From Pseudomonadota bacterium (GTDB lineage Bacteria; Pseudomonadota; Alphaproteobacteria; Caulobacterales; Caulobacteraceae), in NCBI GenBank assembly GCA_023409795.1, contig JAEYQX010000115.1, positions 1-8,372 on the forward strand: 8,372 bases of DNA, read 5' to 3'. Shown here one piece after another: positions 1 through 6,554 of the stretch. Position 1 is the first letter of the stretch. The number at the start of each line of letters is the position of its first letter. Below the pieces are notes generated by a model, which worked only from the letters and a program-made list of their open reading frames with translations, searched no databases and was not told the DNA's origin. A program made the position numbers and the translations under genes.

Positions 1-279
1 CTGCTGCGCCGCCTGGACACGCGCTCTGGGGGGGGGCCGCCTGAAGAGCCGATCACGACCCTGCCGCAGATCGAGGGCTTTACCGGCACCCTGCGTCCCA
101 ACGGGGCCCTGGTCGTGACCTATCGGACCGGCGAGTCGAGCGTCGAGCAGGTGCTGGCCGCCGTGCGCCGCGCGGGCGTGACCATCCGCGACATCGCCAC
201 CGAGGACCCGGACCTGGAGGACGTCTTCCTGGCCCTGACCTATGGCGATGCCTCAAGGCCGGCCCCGACCTCGGACTGA
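1..279 (+). CDS. ABC transporter ATP-binding protein, C-terminal fragment
   Basis: This is the last 92 codons of a gene that begins before the window; frame 1 is open from base 1 to the TGA at 277-279. The fragment is the tail that follows the nucleotide-binding domain, so no Walker or signature motif is visible. The family call rests on the C-terminal pattern: a small alpha/beta domain (residues about 24-70 of the fragment) that ends in DPDLEDVFLALTYGD. That ending is typical of ABC-2-type exporter ATPases of the DrrA/CcmA/NatA kind, which power drug, polysaccharide or lipid export with a separate permease. A nine-G run at 28-36 encodes a Gly-rich turn in a variable linker. A permease gene would be expected nearby, but the next gene lies on the other strand, so any partner must be upstream or elsewhere. 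The substrate cannot be told. Confidence 0.82.
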   Translation: MLRRLDTRSGGGPPEEPITTLPQIEGFTGTLRPNGALVVTYRTGESSVEQVLAAVRRAGVTIRDIATEDPDLEDVFLALTYGDASRPAPTSD

Positions 280-355
280 GGGCTTAATCAAGGACAGTGT
301 GGCCGGCCGCGCCTGCCGGGCAAGGCAAGGCAAGGCCCCGCCCTGACAGGATTTA

Positions 356-372
356 GCGCCGGTCGGGGGCGC
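356..372 (-). terminator. possible weak terminator hairpin after the M23 peptidase gene
   Basis: A 5-bp perfect stem (GCGCC at 356-360, GGCGC at 368-372) with a 7-base loop lies 3 bases beyond the minus-strand stop codon at 375-377. On the minus strand it is followed only by TAAATCC, not a proper T-run, so it would be a poor intrinsic terminator. The ABC and M23 genes converge here. The rest of 280-374 holds only a short tandem repeat, three copies of CAAGG at 321-335, and no gene that I can see. Confidence 0.22.
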
Positions 373-374
373 GC

Positions 375-1730
375 CTAGCTTTCGACCGAGCGCAGGCCCG
401 AGACCGAAGCCTGCTGCACCACCGGGCGGCTCTGGCCACCGGCGGCGATGATGCGGTCGATGCGGGCCTTCTCGGCCTTGAAGGCCGCCAGTTCCGAACC
501 GGTCAGAATGGTGCCCTCCTGGGTCTTGATGCCCGCCGGATTGACGCGGCGGCCATTGCGCCAGATCTCATAGTGCAGGTGCGGGCCGGTCGAGGCCCCG
601 GTGGAGCCGACATAGGCGATCACCTGGCCCTGGCGAACGCGCTGGCCGGCGCGAATGCCCGAGGCATAGCGCGACAGGTGGGCATAGCCGCTTTCCAGGC
701 CATTGGAGTGGCGCACGCGCAGCCAGTTGCCATAGCCACCCCAGCGACGGGCCTCGACCACCACGCCATCAGCCGGCGCGATGATGGGCGTGCCGGTGCT
801 GGCCGCAAAGTCCATGCCCTGGTGCATCTTGCGATAGCCCGAGATCGGGTGGGTACGGAAACCATAGTTGGAGCTGACACGGCGGAAGTTCTGAAGCGGC
901 GTGCGCATCATGGCCGTGCGGGTGTTCTTGCCGGTGGCGTCGAAATACTCGGCCGTCTTCGAGCCGGGGCGCTGGAAGCGATAGAAGACGTGGCCCTTGA
1001 GCTCGGCATACAGCAGGTCGCCGGTTTCCACCGTGCGGCCCGCCTCGGTGACCTTGCGATCGAAGACCAGGGTGAATTCGTCCGACGCGCGCACATCGCG
1101 CTGCATGTCGAACTTGTGGGCGAACAGCTGGCTGGCGCGGCGCACCACGGCCGAGGAGGCCCCCAGTTCGCGGGCCGTGGCCGACAGCGAGCGCTGGACC
1201 TTGTCGCGGGCCACGACGGTCTCGTGCGACACCTTCTCGTCCAGGGCGCGCAGGCGCAGGGCCCCGTCGAAGCTGCGCGACACGGTCAGCTGGCTCGCCG
1301 GGCCGGTACGCATGGTCAGGCCGACCAGGCGGGCGTCACCCATGCCGCCGCGCGGCTTGGAGACGGCGGTCTCGAACCTCAGCCCGGCCCTCATGTCCTT
1401 GGGATCAATGGCGCTGGCGATCGTGGCGGCCACGGCGCTGGCCTCCTCGGCCCCGACGCCGGTGCGGCGCACAGCCTGCTCCAGGGTCTCGCCACGGCGA
1501 ATCTGAACGGCGATGGCTTCCGGAGCCGTCAATCCGGCCGGGGCACCCGCGACGGCATAGGCCTGGGATTCCAGGTAGGCAAACTGTTCGGACGTCAGAG
1601 ACGGAACTTCGGATGCCTGCGCGGGTTCAAAGGAGCGGCCCGCCATGATCGCGAGGGTCACTGCTGCAGCGGTCGTCAGGAGATGCGGCGCAAGCCGCAT
1701 GGGCTGGCGGCGCGGATCGAACTGAGCCAT
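375..1730 (-). CDS. secreted M23/LytM peptidoglycan DD-endopeptidase, MepM/Csd3-like
   Basis: A 451-residue zinc metallopeptidase expected to cut peptide cross-links of peptidoglycan in the periplasm, allowing wall growth or cell separation. Domain order: a signal peptide (hydrophobic core about 16-31, likely cut after AQA at 37-39); a LysM/OapA-like segment (about 74-123, RRGETLEQAVRRTGV); a Csd3-N2-like middle domain (about 167-280); and a C-terminal M23 domain (about 301-401). All M23 zinc and catalytic residues are present: H303 and D307 in HQGMD, H351 in YAHLS, and H384 and H386 in GPHLHYE. It should therefore be active, unlike degenerate activators of the EnvC/NlpD type. The three-part layout matches Escherichia coli MepM (YebA) and Helicobacter Csd3. 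I chose the ATG at 1728-1730 because GGGGA sits just upstream. An ATG at 1770-1772 adds 14 residues but has no ribosome site; an ATG at 1698-1700 would give a shorter signal peptide. It is transcribed divergently from ydbH. Confidence 0.92.
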   Translation of the reverse strand: MAQFDPRRQPMRLAPHLLTTAAAVTLAIMAGRSFEPAQASEVPSLTSEQFAYLESQAYAVAGAPAGLTAPEAIAVQIRRGETLEQAVRRTGVGAEEASAVAATIASAIDPKDMRAGLRFETAVSKPRGGMGDARLVGLTMRTGPASQLTVSRSFDGALRLRALDEKVSHETVVARDKVQRSLSATARELGASSAVVRRASQLFAHKFDMQRDVRASDEFTLVFDRKVTEAGRTVETGDLLYAELKGHVFYRFQRPGSKTAEYFDATGKNTRTAMMRTPLQNFRRVSSNYGFRTHPISGYRKMHQGMDFAASTGTPIIAPADGVVVEARRWGGYGNWLRVRHSNGLESGYAHLSRYASGIRAGQRVRQGQVIAYVGSTGASTGPHLHYEIWRNGRRVNPAGIKTQEGTILTGSELAAFKAEKARIDRIIAAGGQSRPVVQQASVSGLRSVES

Positions 1731-2016
1731 CGGTCCCCGGCAATCGACGACGCCAACTCGGCGCCTAACCATTCGAATTATGGACTCGTCGCAAACGGAC
1801 TATGCAACGAAGCCTCCACCATAACCCCTAGTTCCAGCCTTGGGAAGACAGAAGGTTACAATGGTTTAACATGGTCTTGGGTGGCTGAATCTATTGCAGC
1901 GTTATTTGGTTAATTCCTTATGAATGTTAACCTTAGCCATGGCAGCCTAGACTTGAGTAACCTGAAAGTCACGGCCGCGTGATCAATCAGACACAACTGT
2001 CCCTGCGCCCAAATCT
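1731..2016. promoter_or_regulatory. divergent AT-rich control region between the M23 gene and ydbH
   Basis: This non-coding stretch is clearly more AT-rich than the genes on both sides. It must carry promoters for both directions. Visible elements: an inverted repeat of GGTTAA (1908-1913) and TTAACC (1927-1932); another TTAAC at 1866-1870; and two GANTC sites, GACTC at 1783-1787 and GAATC at 1887-1891, which in Caulobacterales are CcrM methylation sites often found in cell-cycle promoters. TTAACCT (1927-1933), 12 bases, then CCTAGACT (1946-1953) is a weak match to the sigma-73 pattern for ydbH. On the minus strand TTAACCA, 11 bases, then AATAGATT gives a similar weak match for the peptidase. 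TTAA pairs with the 7-base spacing of a full CtrA site are not present. The elements are seen; their function is inferred. Confidence 0.45.
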
Positions 2017-5000
2017 GTGGCGTTGTTACGCGGCCCCGCAACCGGACGTTCTGCCCTTTTGACCGCGACAAACGACACCGCCGAACCGTCTCCCGACCGC
2101 ACGCCCCGCGCCTTCTGGGTCCGCCGGGTGCTCATGATCGCCCTGATCGGCCTGCTGATCCTGGCCATGGCCCTGGTCGCCCTCTACCTGAACCGCCGGC
2201 TGGCGGCGCGCGAGATCCTGGTCGGCTGGCTGGACCGTCGCGGCATCGAGGCCGATGTCGAGGTCGAGCGGCTCGAGCTGAACGGCTTTGTCGGCAAGAT
2301 CACCATTGGCGATCCTGACGACCCCCAGGTGCGCGTCGACCGGGTGGAGGTCGACTACCAGCTGGGCATGCCCTGGTCCGAGGCCGGGCTGGCCGTAACG
2401 CCCAGCCGCATCCGCCTGGTGCGCCCGCTGGCGCGGGCCAGCTGGAAGAAGGGCAGGCTGTCCCTGGGCTCGCTGGATCCGCTGATCGAAGAGTTCACCG
2501 CCCGCCCGCCGCGACCTGACAGTCGCGCGCCCCTGGTCCTGATCGAGCGGGGCCAGGCCCTGCTCGATACCGACTATGGCCCCGTGCGCGTGATGGCCGA
2601 TGCCCGCATCGACAACAGCCGCCTGATCGCGCTGAAGGCCCAGTTGCCGCAAACCTCGCTCAAGAGCGGCCAGACCCTGGGCGAGGCAGTCACCGCCGAG
2701 GTGAACCTCCAGACCCGGGGCGACGTCGTCAGCCTGGATCTTTCGGGCAGCGCCGGGCGGCTGGTCCACGGCAGCCTGGACAGTCAGGGCACCCGGCTGA
2801 GCCTGTCAGGCACCCTGCCCTATCCCGACGCCCGGACCCGGCAGAGCCGAGGCCCCGTCGCCCTGACCGGCCAGGTCAGCAGCGACCAGCTGGCCCAGGG
2901 CAACAGCCTTATGGACGATCTCGACCTGGAGCTGGACATCAAGGGCGAGCTGAAGGGCTGGATCGACACCTTCACCTTTGCAGGCCAGGCCAGCGCCACG
3001 GCCACCGCCGACCAGGCCCGGTCGGGCAGCACGCGCGCCGAAGGCTTGACCCTGGCCACCCGCCGCAGCCAGCTGACCCTGTCGCGCGAGGCCGAGCAGC
3101 CGGTGCGCTGGCAACTGATCGGCCCGGCCGAGGTCTCTGCGCGCCAGATGCAGGCCAGTGGCCAGCGCCTGAGCGGTGTCAGGCTGACCGCCGGGTCCCT
3201 GTCTGCCGGCGGCCACGACCAGGCGCTGGAGGTCGAGGGACCGGTCCGGGTGCGGGCCGACCGCCTGCGCTCGGGCGACCTGGACCTGCGCCAGCTGCGG
3301 GGCCAGATGCGGCTCGACCTGGTGCGCGACGGCGTGACCCGATTCAAGCTGGACGGTGCCCTGCGCTCCAGCGAGGGGGCCTATACCGGCCTTGGCCCGG
3401 CGCGGCCCGGCGACCTGCCCGAGTTTGCGGCCCTGAAACAGTCGCTCAGCCGCTTTGCCGTCGAGGCTCCGGCCGTCTCCTTCCACTCCAGCAATGCGGG
3501 GATGGAGCTGAACATCGTCCGCGCCGTCGAGATCACCCCGGCCAACGGCGGCCGGCTGGTCCTGGCGGCGGGCCGGGCCCCGATGATGGCCCTGCAGGCC
3601 AACCAGCCCGCCACCGGTGCGCTGCAGATCACCAGCGAGCCCGGCGGTGGCCTGCCCGAGGCCGGGATCGAGGTGAACCGCTGGACCCAGGTGGCCGGCG
3701 GCCTCGAAGCCGAGATGGAGGGCCAGGCCCGGATGGACATGGGCCCGGCCCGTGGCCTGTCGCTGGAAACTCGCGGCTCGCTGAGGATGGCGGGCGGCAC
3801 GACAAGCTTCCGCCCGGCCGACTGCCTGCCGCTCAGCATCCGCAGCCTGGACTTCGGCAGCAACGATCTGACGGATGTCTCGGGCAACCTCTGCCCAACC
3901 GAGACCCCGCTGCTGGTGATCCAGAACGGCCAGACCCGCATCGATACCCAACTGGACGGCGTCAGGGCCAGCGCGCCTTCGGTGGCGGCCGAGCTGCGAG
4001 GCGGCCAGGGGCGGCTTCGGTTCGACGCCCGCGCCTCGGGGATCAGCCTCGACACCGACATCCAGAAGCTGGGCCTGCATGACACCAGCGATCCGGCCCG
4101 CTTCCATGCCCTGGACGCCCGGGGCACGCTCAGTCTGGCGGCCAACCAGTGGAAGGGGCACCTGGACCTGAGCCGGACCGGCACGGCGGTCGGCGAGCTG
4201 CGGCTGCTTCATGATGGCCCCAGCGGCCAGGGCCAGCTGGACATCCAGACCCCCGAGCTGACCTTTACCCAGTTCGGCCTGCAGCCAGCCGATCTCAGCC
4301 CGCTGGCGGCCAGGGTCATGCAGTCGCCCGTCGAGGGTGCGGCCCAGTTCCGCGGCCAGTTCGCCTGGAGTGCGCAGACCAGCGCCAGCTCGGGCCAGCT
4401 GACCATCCCCGGCCTCGACTTCGTCAGCCCGGCCGGCAAGGTCGAGGGGCTGAAAGGCACCCTGGACTTCACCAGCCTGAACCCCCTGGCCACGGCCAGC
4501 AGCCAGAGGGTCCACATCGACCGGCTGGAGACGGTCGTGCCCCTGACCGACCTGGACGTCGAGTTCGCGCTCCAGGACCAGTGGCTGAAGCTGGCAGGCG
4601 GCACGATCAACGCCGCCGGAGGCCAAATCACCATCGAGCCCTTCGACATCCCGCTCAACAGCGACACGCCGTGGAACGGGGTCATCCTGATCAACGGCAT
4701 CCAGCTGAACGAGCTGCTGAAGACAGCCAACCTGCAGGACCGGGCCACCCTGGATTCCGTGGTTTCGGGTCGCCTGCCCTTTACCTTCTCGCCCCAGGAG
4801 GGCTGGCGCATCCAGAACGGCACGCTTCAGGCCATCCGCCCCGGCCGCCTGTCCATCGAGCCCGAGGTGTTCGACGAGCTGGACACGGGTGGCACCCCCG
4901 ATGCCCTGCCCCCCAACGCCATGCAGGACCTGGCCTACCAGGCCCTGGAAGACCTGGCGATCAGCGACCTGAGCGCCGAGGTGAACAGCCTGGACAATGG

Positions 5001-5220
5001 CCGGCTGGGCATCCGCTTCCGCATCCATGGCCGCCATGATCCGCCCCAGCGCGAACAGCTGCGCCTGACCCTGATGGAGCTGATCCGCCGCGACTTCCTG
5101 AACCGGAAGCTGAACCTGCCGTCCGACACGCCGATTGACCTGACGCTGGATACGACCTGGAATGCCAACCAGATCGCGTCGGACCTGATGGACTACATCC
5201 GTCGCGGGGAAACCCCTTGA
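2017..5220 (+). CDS. ydbH: YdbH-family AsmA-like intermembrane lipid-bridge protein
   Basis: A 1067-residue protein with a short basic cytoplasmic N-terminus, one membrane segment (about 37-58, VLMIALIGLLILAMALVALYL) and a roughly 1000-residue periplasmic part rich in alternating polar/hydrophobic beta strands. This is the pattern of AsmA-like bridge proteins (TamB, YhdP, YdbH), whose hydrophobic groove is thought to carry phospholipid from inner to outer membrane. The YdbH assignment rests on the C-terminal part (about 880-1065, including GVILINGIQLNELL and a GRHDPPQREQ stretch near 1005) and on the two following genes, which match YnbE and YdbL. Escherichia coli YdbH has about 880 residues, so this one is clearly longer. 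Only two cysteines occur, C603 and C626, possibly a disulfide. The start is uncertain: the GTG at 2017 has no ribosome site; a TTG at 2059, 11 bases downstream of GGA, would give a product starting MTATNDTAEP and keep the anchor intact. The long open frames on the opposite strand are shadows of high-GC coding. Confidence 0.84.
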   Translation: MALLRGPATGRSALLTATNDTAEPSPDRTPRAFWVRRVLMIALIGLLILAMALVALYLNRRLAAREILVGWLDRRGIEADVEVERLELNGFVGKITIGDPDDPQVRVDRVEVDYQLGMPWSEAGLAVTPSRIRLVRPLARASWKKGRLSLGSLDPLIEEFTARPPRPDSRAPLVLIERGQALLDTDYGPVRVMADARIDNSRLIALKAQLPQTSLKSGQTLGEAVTAEVNLQTRGDVVSLDLSGSAGRLVHGSLDSQGTRLSLSGTLPYPDARTRQSRGPVALTGQVSSDQLAQGNSLMDDLDLELDIKGELKGWIDTFTFAGQASATATADQARSGSTRAEGLTLATRRSQLTLSREAEQPVRWQLIGPAEVSARQMQASGQRLSGVRLTAGSLSAGGHDQALEVEGPVRVRADRLRSGDLDLRQLRGQMRLDLVRDGVTRFKLDGALRSSEGAYTGLGPARPGDLPEFAALKQSLSRFAVEAPAVSFHSSNAGMELNIVRAVEITPANGGRLVLAAGRAPMMALQANQPATGALQITSEPGGGLPEAGIEVNRWTQVAGGLEAEMEGQARMDMGPARGLSLETRGSLRMAGGTTSFRPADCLPLSIRSLDFGSNDLTDVSGNLCPTETPLLVIQNGQTRIDTQLDGVRASAPSVAAELRGGQGRLRFDARASGISLDTDIQKLGLHDTSDPARFHALDARGTLSLAANQWKGHLDLSRTGTAVGELRLLHDGPSGQGQLDIQTPELTFTQFGLQPADLSPLAARVMQSPVEGAAQFRGQFAWSAQTSASSGQLTIPGLDFVSPAGKVEGLKGTLDFTSLNPLATASSQRVHIDRLETVVPLTDLDVEFALQDQWLKLAGGTINAAGGQITIEPFDIPLNSDTPWNGVILINGIQLNELLKTANLQDRATLDSVVSGRLPFTFSPQEGWRIQNGTLQAIRPGRLSIEPEVFDELDTGGTPDALPPNAMQDLAYQALEDLAISDLSAEVNSLDNGRLGIRFRIHGRHDPPQREQLRLTLMELIRRDFLNRKLNLPSDTPIDLTLDTTWNANQIASDLMDYIRRGETP

Positions 5221-5240
5221 GATCGGCGTTGCAGTTGTTC

Positions 5241-5266
5241 AGAACCCGTTCACCCGGGGGCGCGTT
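5241..5266 (+). promoter_or_regulatory. candidate EcfG/sigma-T-type promoter upstream of ynbE
   Basis: AGAACC (5241-5246), 16 bases, then CGTT (5263-5266) matches the alphaproteobacterial general-stress sigma factor consensus GGAACC-N16-CGTT at nine of ten positions, with correct spacing. It lies in the 86-base gap between ydbH and ynbE, about 40 bases ahead of the ynbE ATG, so a start site near 5273 would leave a leader that includes the ribosome site at 5295-5298. If used, ynbE and ydbL could be raised under stress without ydbH. The match is seen; its use is inference, and short degenerate motifs arise by chance. Confidence 0.4.
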
Positions 5267-5306
5267 AGATAGCCGCGACCCCAAAGACCGTCACGGAGAC
5301 AGGCCC

Positions 5307-5492
5307 ATGATACGCAAGCGACAGTTTCTTCTGTTCGGTCTTGCCGCTGCCAGCCTTGCCGCCTGCGCGCCGACCGTGAACGTCAAGTTCACCGAGCCGC
5401 TGCAGATCTATGCCAAGCTGGATGCCGACATCCGCATCAAGCTGGATCAGGAACTGCAGGATCTCCTGCGCGAAAATCCAAACCTGTTCTGA
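5307..5492 (+). CDS. ynbE: YnbE-family outer-membrane lipoprotein
   Basis: A 61-residue lipoprotein. The basic start MIRKRQF leads into a hydrophobic segment and a lipobox L17-A18-A19-C20, so Cys20 should be acylated and become residue 1. The next residue is Ala, not Asp, which favours sorting to the outer membrane by Lol. The mature 42 residues hold the conserved block of the family (VNVKFTEPLQIYAKLDADIRI) and an acidic end, DLLRENPNLF. In Escherichia coli, YnbE multimerises by strand addition and joins the C-terminal end of YdbH, completing the bridge at the outer membrane. The ATG at 5307 is chosen because GGAG at 5295-5298 lies 8 bases ahead; the in-frame extension to a TTG at 5217 would bury the signal peptide. 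It sits 86 bases after ydbH and 20 bases before ydbL, in the order known from enterobacteria. Similar length to the Escherichia coli protein. Confidence 0.86.
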   Translation: MIRKRQFLLFGLAAASLAACAPTVNVKFTEPLQIYAKLDADIRIKLDQELQDLLRENPNLF

Positions 5493-5512
5493 CCACTAGA
5501 AAGGGGCTGAAC

Positions 5513-5872
5513 ATGAACCATCGCAAGCTTTTCATCGCGGTTGCAGCCGTTGTCGCCCTGGGCGTGGCCGGGGGTGCCGCCCTGGCCCAGACCGCTTCGC
5601 AAAAGGCCCTGGTCGACCAGGCCAAGGCGGCCGGCGCGGTCGGGGAACAGGCTGACGGCTACCTGGGTGTGCGCACCTCGGTCGACAGCGAAACCCAGGC
5701 GGCCGTGACGGCCACCAACAACGGCCGTCGCCAGGCCTATGCCCGCAGCGCCTCGGAAGCCGGCACCACGGCCGAGATCGCCGCGGCCCGGATGTTCGAG
5801 ACCCAGCTGCTGCCGCGGATCAGCACCGGCCAGTGGTACAAGAACGCCTCGGGCCAGTGGGTCAAGCGCTGA
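5513..5872 (+). CDS. ydbL: YdbL-family (DUF1318) periplasmic protein
   Basis: A 119-residue exported protein. The signal peptide has a basic start (MNHRK), a hydrophobic core (7-24) and a clear signal peptidase I site, ALA at 23-25 before Gln26. The mature part has the DUF1318 hallmark AKAAGAVGEQADGYLGV (38-54), then a helical stretch rich in Ala, Asn, Arg and Glu, and ends with two short repeats of the type GQWYKNASGQWVKR (106-119). In Escherichia coli, YdbL is a soluble partner reported to modulate the YdbH-YnbE bridge. A strong ribosome site, GAAAGGGG at 5499-5506, sits 6 bases ahead of the ATG, stronger than those of the two genes before it, so this product may be made in excess. It is the last gene of the operon; a hairpin follows 6 bases after the stop. 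Confidence 0.88.
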   Translation: MNHRKLFIAVAAVVALGVAGGAALAQTASQKALVDQAKAAGAVGEQADGYLGVRTSVDSETQAAVTATNNGRRQAYARSASEAGTTAEIAAARMFETQLLPRISTGQWYKNASGQWVKR

Positions 5873-5878
5873 GCTGAC

Positions 5879-5908
5879 GCCGAAGCCTGGCCTGTCCCGG
5901 GCTTCGGC
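5879..5908 (+). terminator. hairpin terminator of the ydbH-ynbE-ydbL operon
   Basis: A perfect 9-bp inverted repeat, GCCGAAGCC (5879-5887) and GGCTTCGGC (5900-5908), with a 12-base loop, begins 6 bases after the ydbL stop codon. The tail that follows is only loosely T-rich (CCTTT at 5918 onward, CTTTT about 10 bases later) and not a continuous T-run, so termination may be partial or Rho-assisted. Its position right after the operon's last gene supports the call. Confidence 0.6.
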
Positions 5909-5979
5909 CGGTCCCGCCTTTCTGCAACCTTTTCAGGAAGTAAAGGCTTAGGTCTGCTGTGACCGTGAGGATATTGCGC

Positions 5980-6447
5980 ATGAGCCCTGCTGCCCGAAAA
6001 CTGCCACCCCTGTCCGCTGCCCTCGTGGCCCTGGTGGTTGCCGCCGCCTGCACCGAGGCGGGCGAGCCTGCGCCCCTGACGCCCGAACCGCCGCGCGAAC
6101 TGGCCGGGGTCAATCTGGATGAGCCCCTGCGGGTCCTGGGCAATGAGCCCTTCTGGCACGTGGACATCAGCCCCACGACGCTGAACTACCAGAACGCCGA
6201 CGAGACCAGGCACGTGGCCGACAACCCCGGCCCGGCCCTGCAGGGGGCCAGCGCCGTCTGGGCCACCCAGACCAAGGCCGGCGTGCCGCTGAAGATCACC
6301 CTGACCCCGACCGACTGTTCCGATGGCATGAGCGACCGCATCTATCCGCTGAGCGCCGAGGTCGAGCTGGGCGCAACGCAGCTGACCGGCTGTGCCGCTG
6401 CCCTGACCGCGCTGGAAAAGGCCGGGGAATCGGGCCGGGTCGAGTAG
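5980..6447 (+). CDS. uncharacterised lipoprotein with GNEPFW and CSDGMSD motifs (COG3650-like)
   Basis: A 155-residue predicted lipoprotein. The N-terminus is basic, then hydrophobic (11-23), ending in a lipobox VAAAC with Cys24 as the acylation site. The next residue is Thr, so outer-membrane sorting is likely. After a Pro-rich linker (about 28-42) comes a compact beta-rich domain with three landmarks: GNEPFWHVDI (54-63), CSDGMSDRIYP (113-123) and GCAAAL (137-142). Cys113 and Cys138 could pair as a disulfide. From memory this pattern belongs to an uncharacterised proteobacterial family grouped as COG3650; no function is established and I do not assign one. The ATG at 5980 is preferred over an in-frame GTG at 5959 because GTGAGG at 5965-5970 lies 9 bases before it and the signal peptide then starts normally. 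It lies after the operon hairpin, so it may have its own promoter, though I could not identify one. Confidence 0.72.
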   Translation: MSPAARKLPPLSAALVALVVAAACTEAGEPAPLTPEPPRELAGVNLDEPLRVLGNEPFWHVDISPTTLNYQNADETRHVADNPGPALQGASAVWATQTKAGVPLKITLTPTDCSDGMSDRIYPLSAEVELGATQLTGCAAALTALEKAGESGRVE

Positions 6448-6492
6448 CCCCTCCCCGCCACACCGGGCCATGACGGGGCTGTGGCACCGGAT

Positions 6493-6521
6493 TTGCTGCA
6501 GCGACCGGCAGCCGCTTAATC
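6493..6521 (+). promoter_or_regulatory. candidate sigma-73-type promoter for the acyltransferase gene
   Basis: TTGCTGC (6493-6499), 14 bases, then GCTTAATC (6514-6521) fits the Caulobacter housekeeping pattern TTGACGS-N10-14-GCTANAWC at 5 of 7 and 7 of 8 positions. A start site near 6528 would leave a leader of about 27 bases before the ATG at 6555. The gap 6448-6492 before it holds overlapping, mutually exclusive inverted repeats (GCCACA at 6457 with TGTGGC at 6480; CCCCG at 6453 with CGGGG at 6474), with no T-run, which may weakly end the upstream transcript. Confidence 0.38.
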
Positions 6522-6554
6522 TTTCCCAAAGCGGTGCTATGCCAGATTGCCCGC

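Noticed and set aside
1690..1730. Tat signal on the M23 peptidase (RR near the N-terminus)
   Set aside because: The residues after the Arg pair (QPMRL) do not fit the S/T-RR-x-F-L-K pattern; an ordinary Sec signal peptide explains the segment.
1854..1870. Possible full CtrA box (TTAC...TTAAC)
   Set aside because: The spacing is 6-7 bases depending on alignment, but one half always departs from TTAA, so it does not meet the TTAA-N7-TTAA rule. Kept only as a half-site.
573..1913. Long open frame (446 codons) on the plus strand opposite the M23 gene
   Set aside because: Its translation is low-complexity (rich in Ala, Gly, His, Arg) with no recognisable domain, while the minus-strand frame encodes a complete metallopeptidase with all active-site residues. 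It is a shadow caused by high GC at third positions.
2806..5037. Open frame of 743 codons on the minus strand inside ydbH
   Set aside because: Antisense shadow: composition dominated by Gln, Ala, Gly and Leu, no signal peptide or domain, and the plus-strand frame has a membrane anchor and family features plus matching neighbours.
5217..5306. N-terminal extension of ynbE to a TTG overlapping the ydbH stop
   Set aside because: The extension would put 30 hydrophilic residues before the lipoprotein signal, and a good ribosome site (GGAG, 5295-5298) precedes the ATG at 5307.
6446..6485. Terminator after the lipoprotein gene
   Set aside because: Several short inverted repeats overlap and exclude each other, loops are long and no T-run follows; GC-rich sequence makes such pairs by chance.
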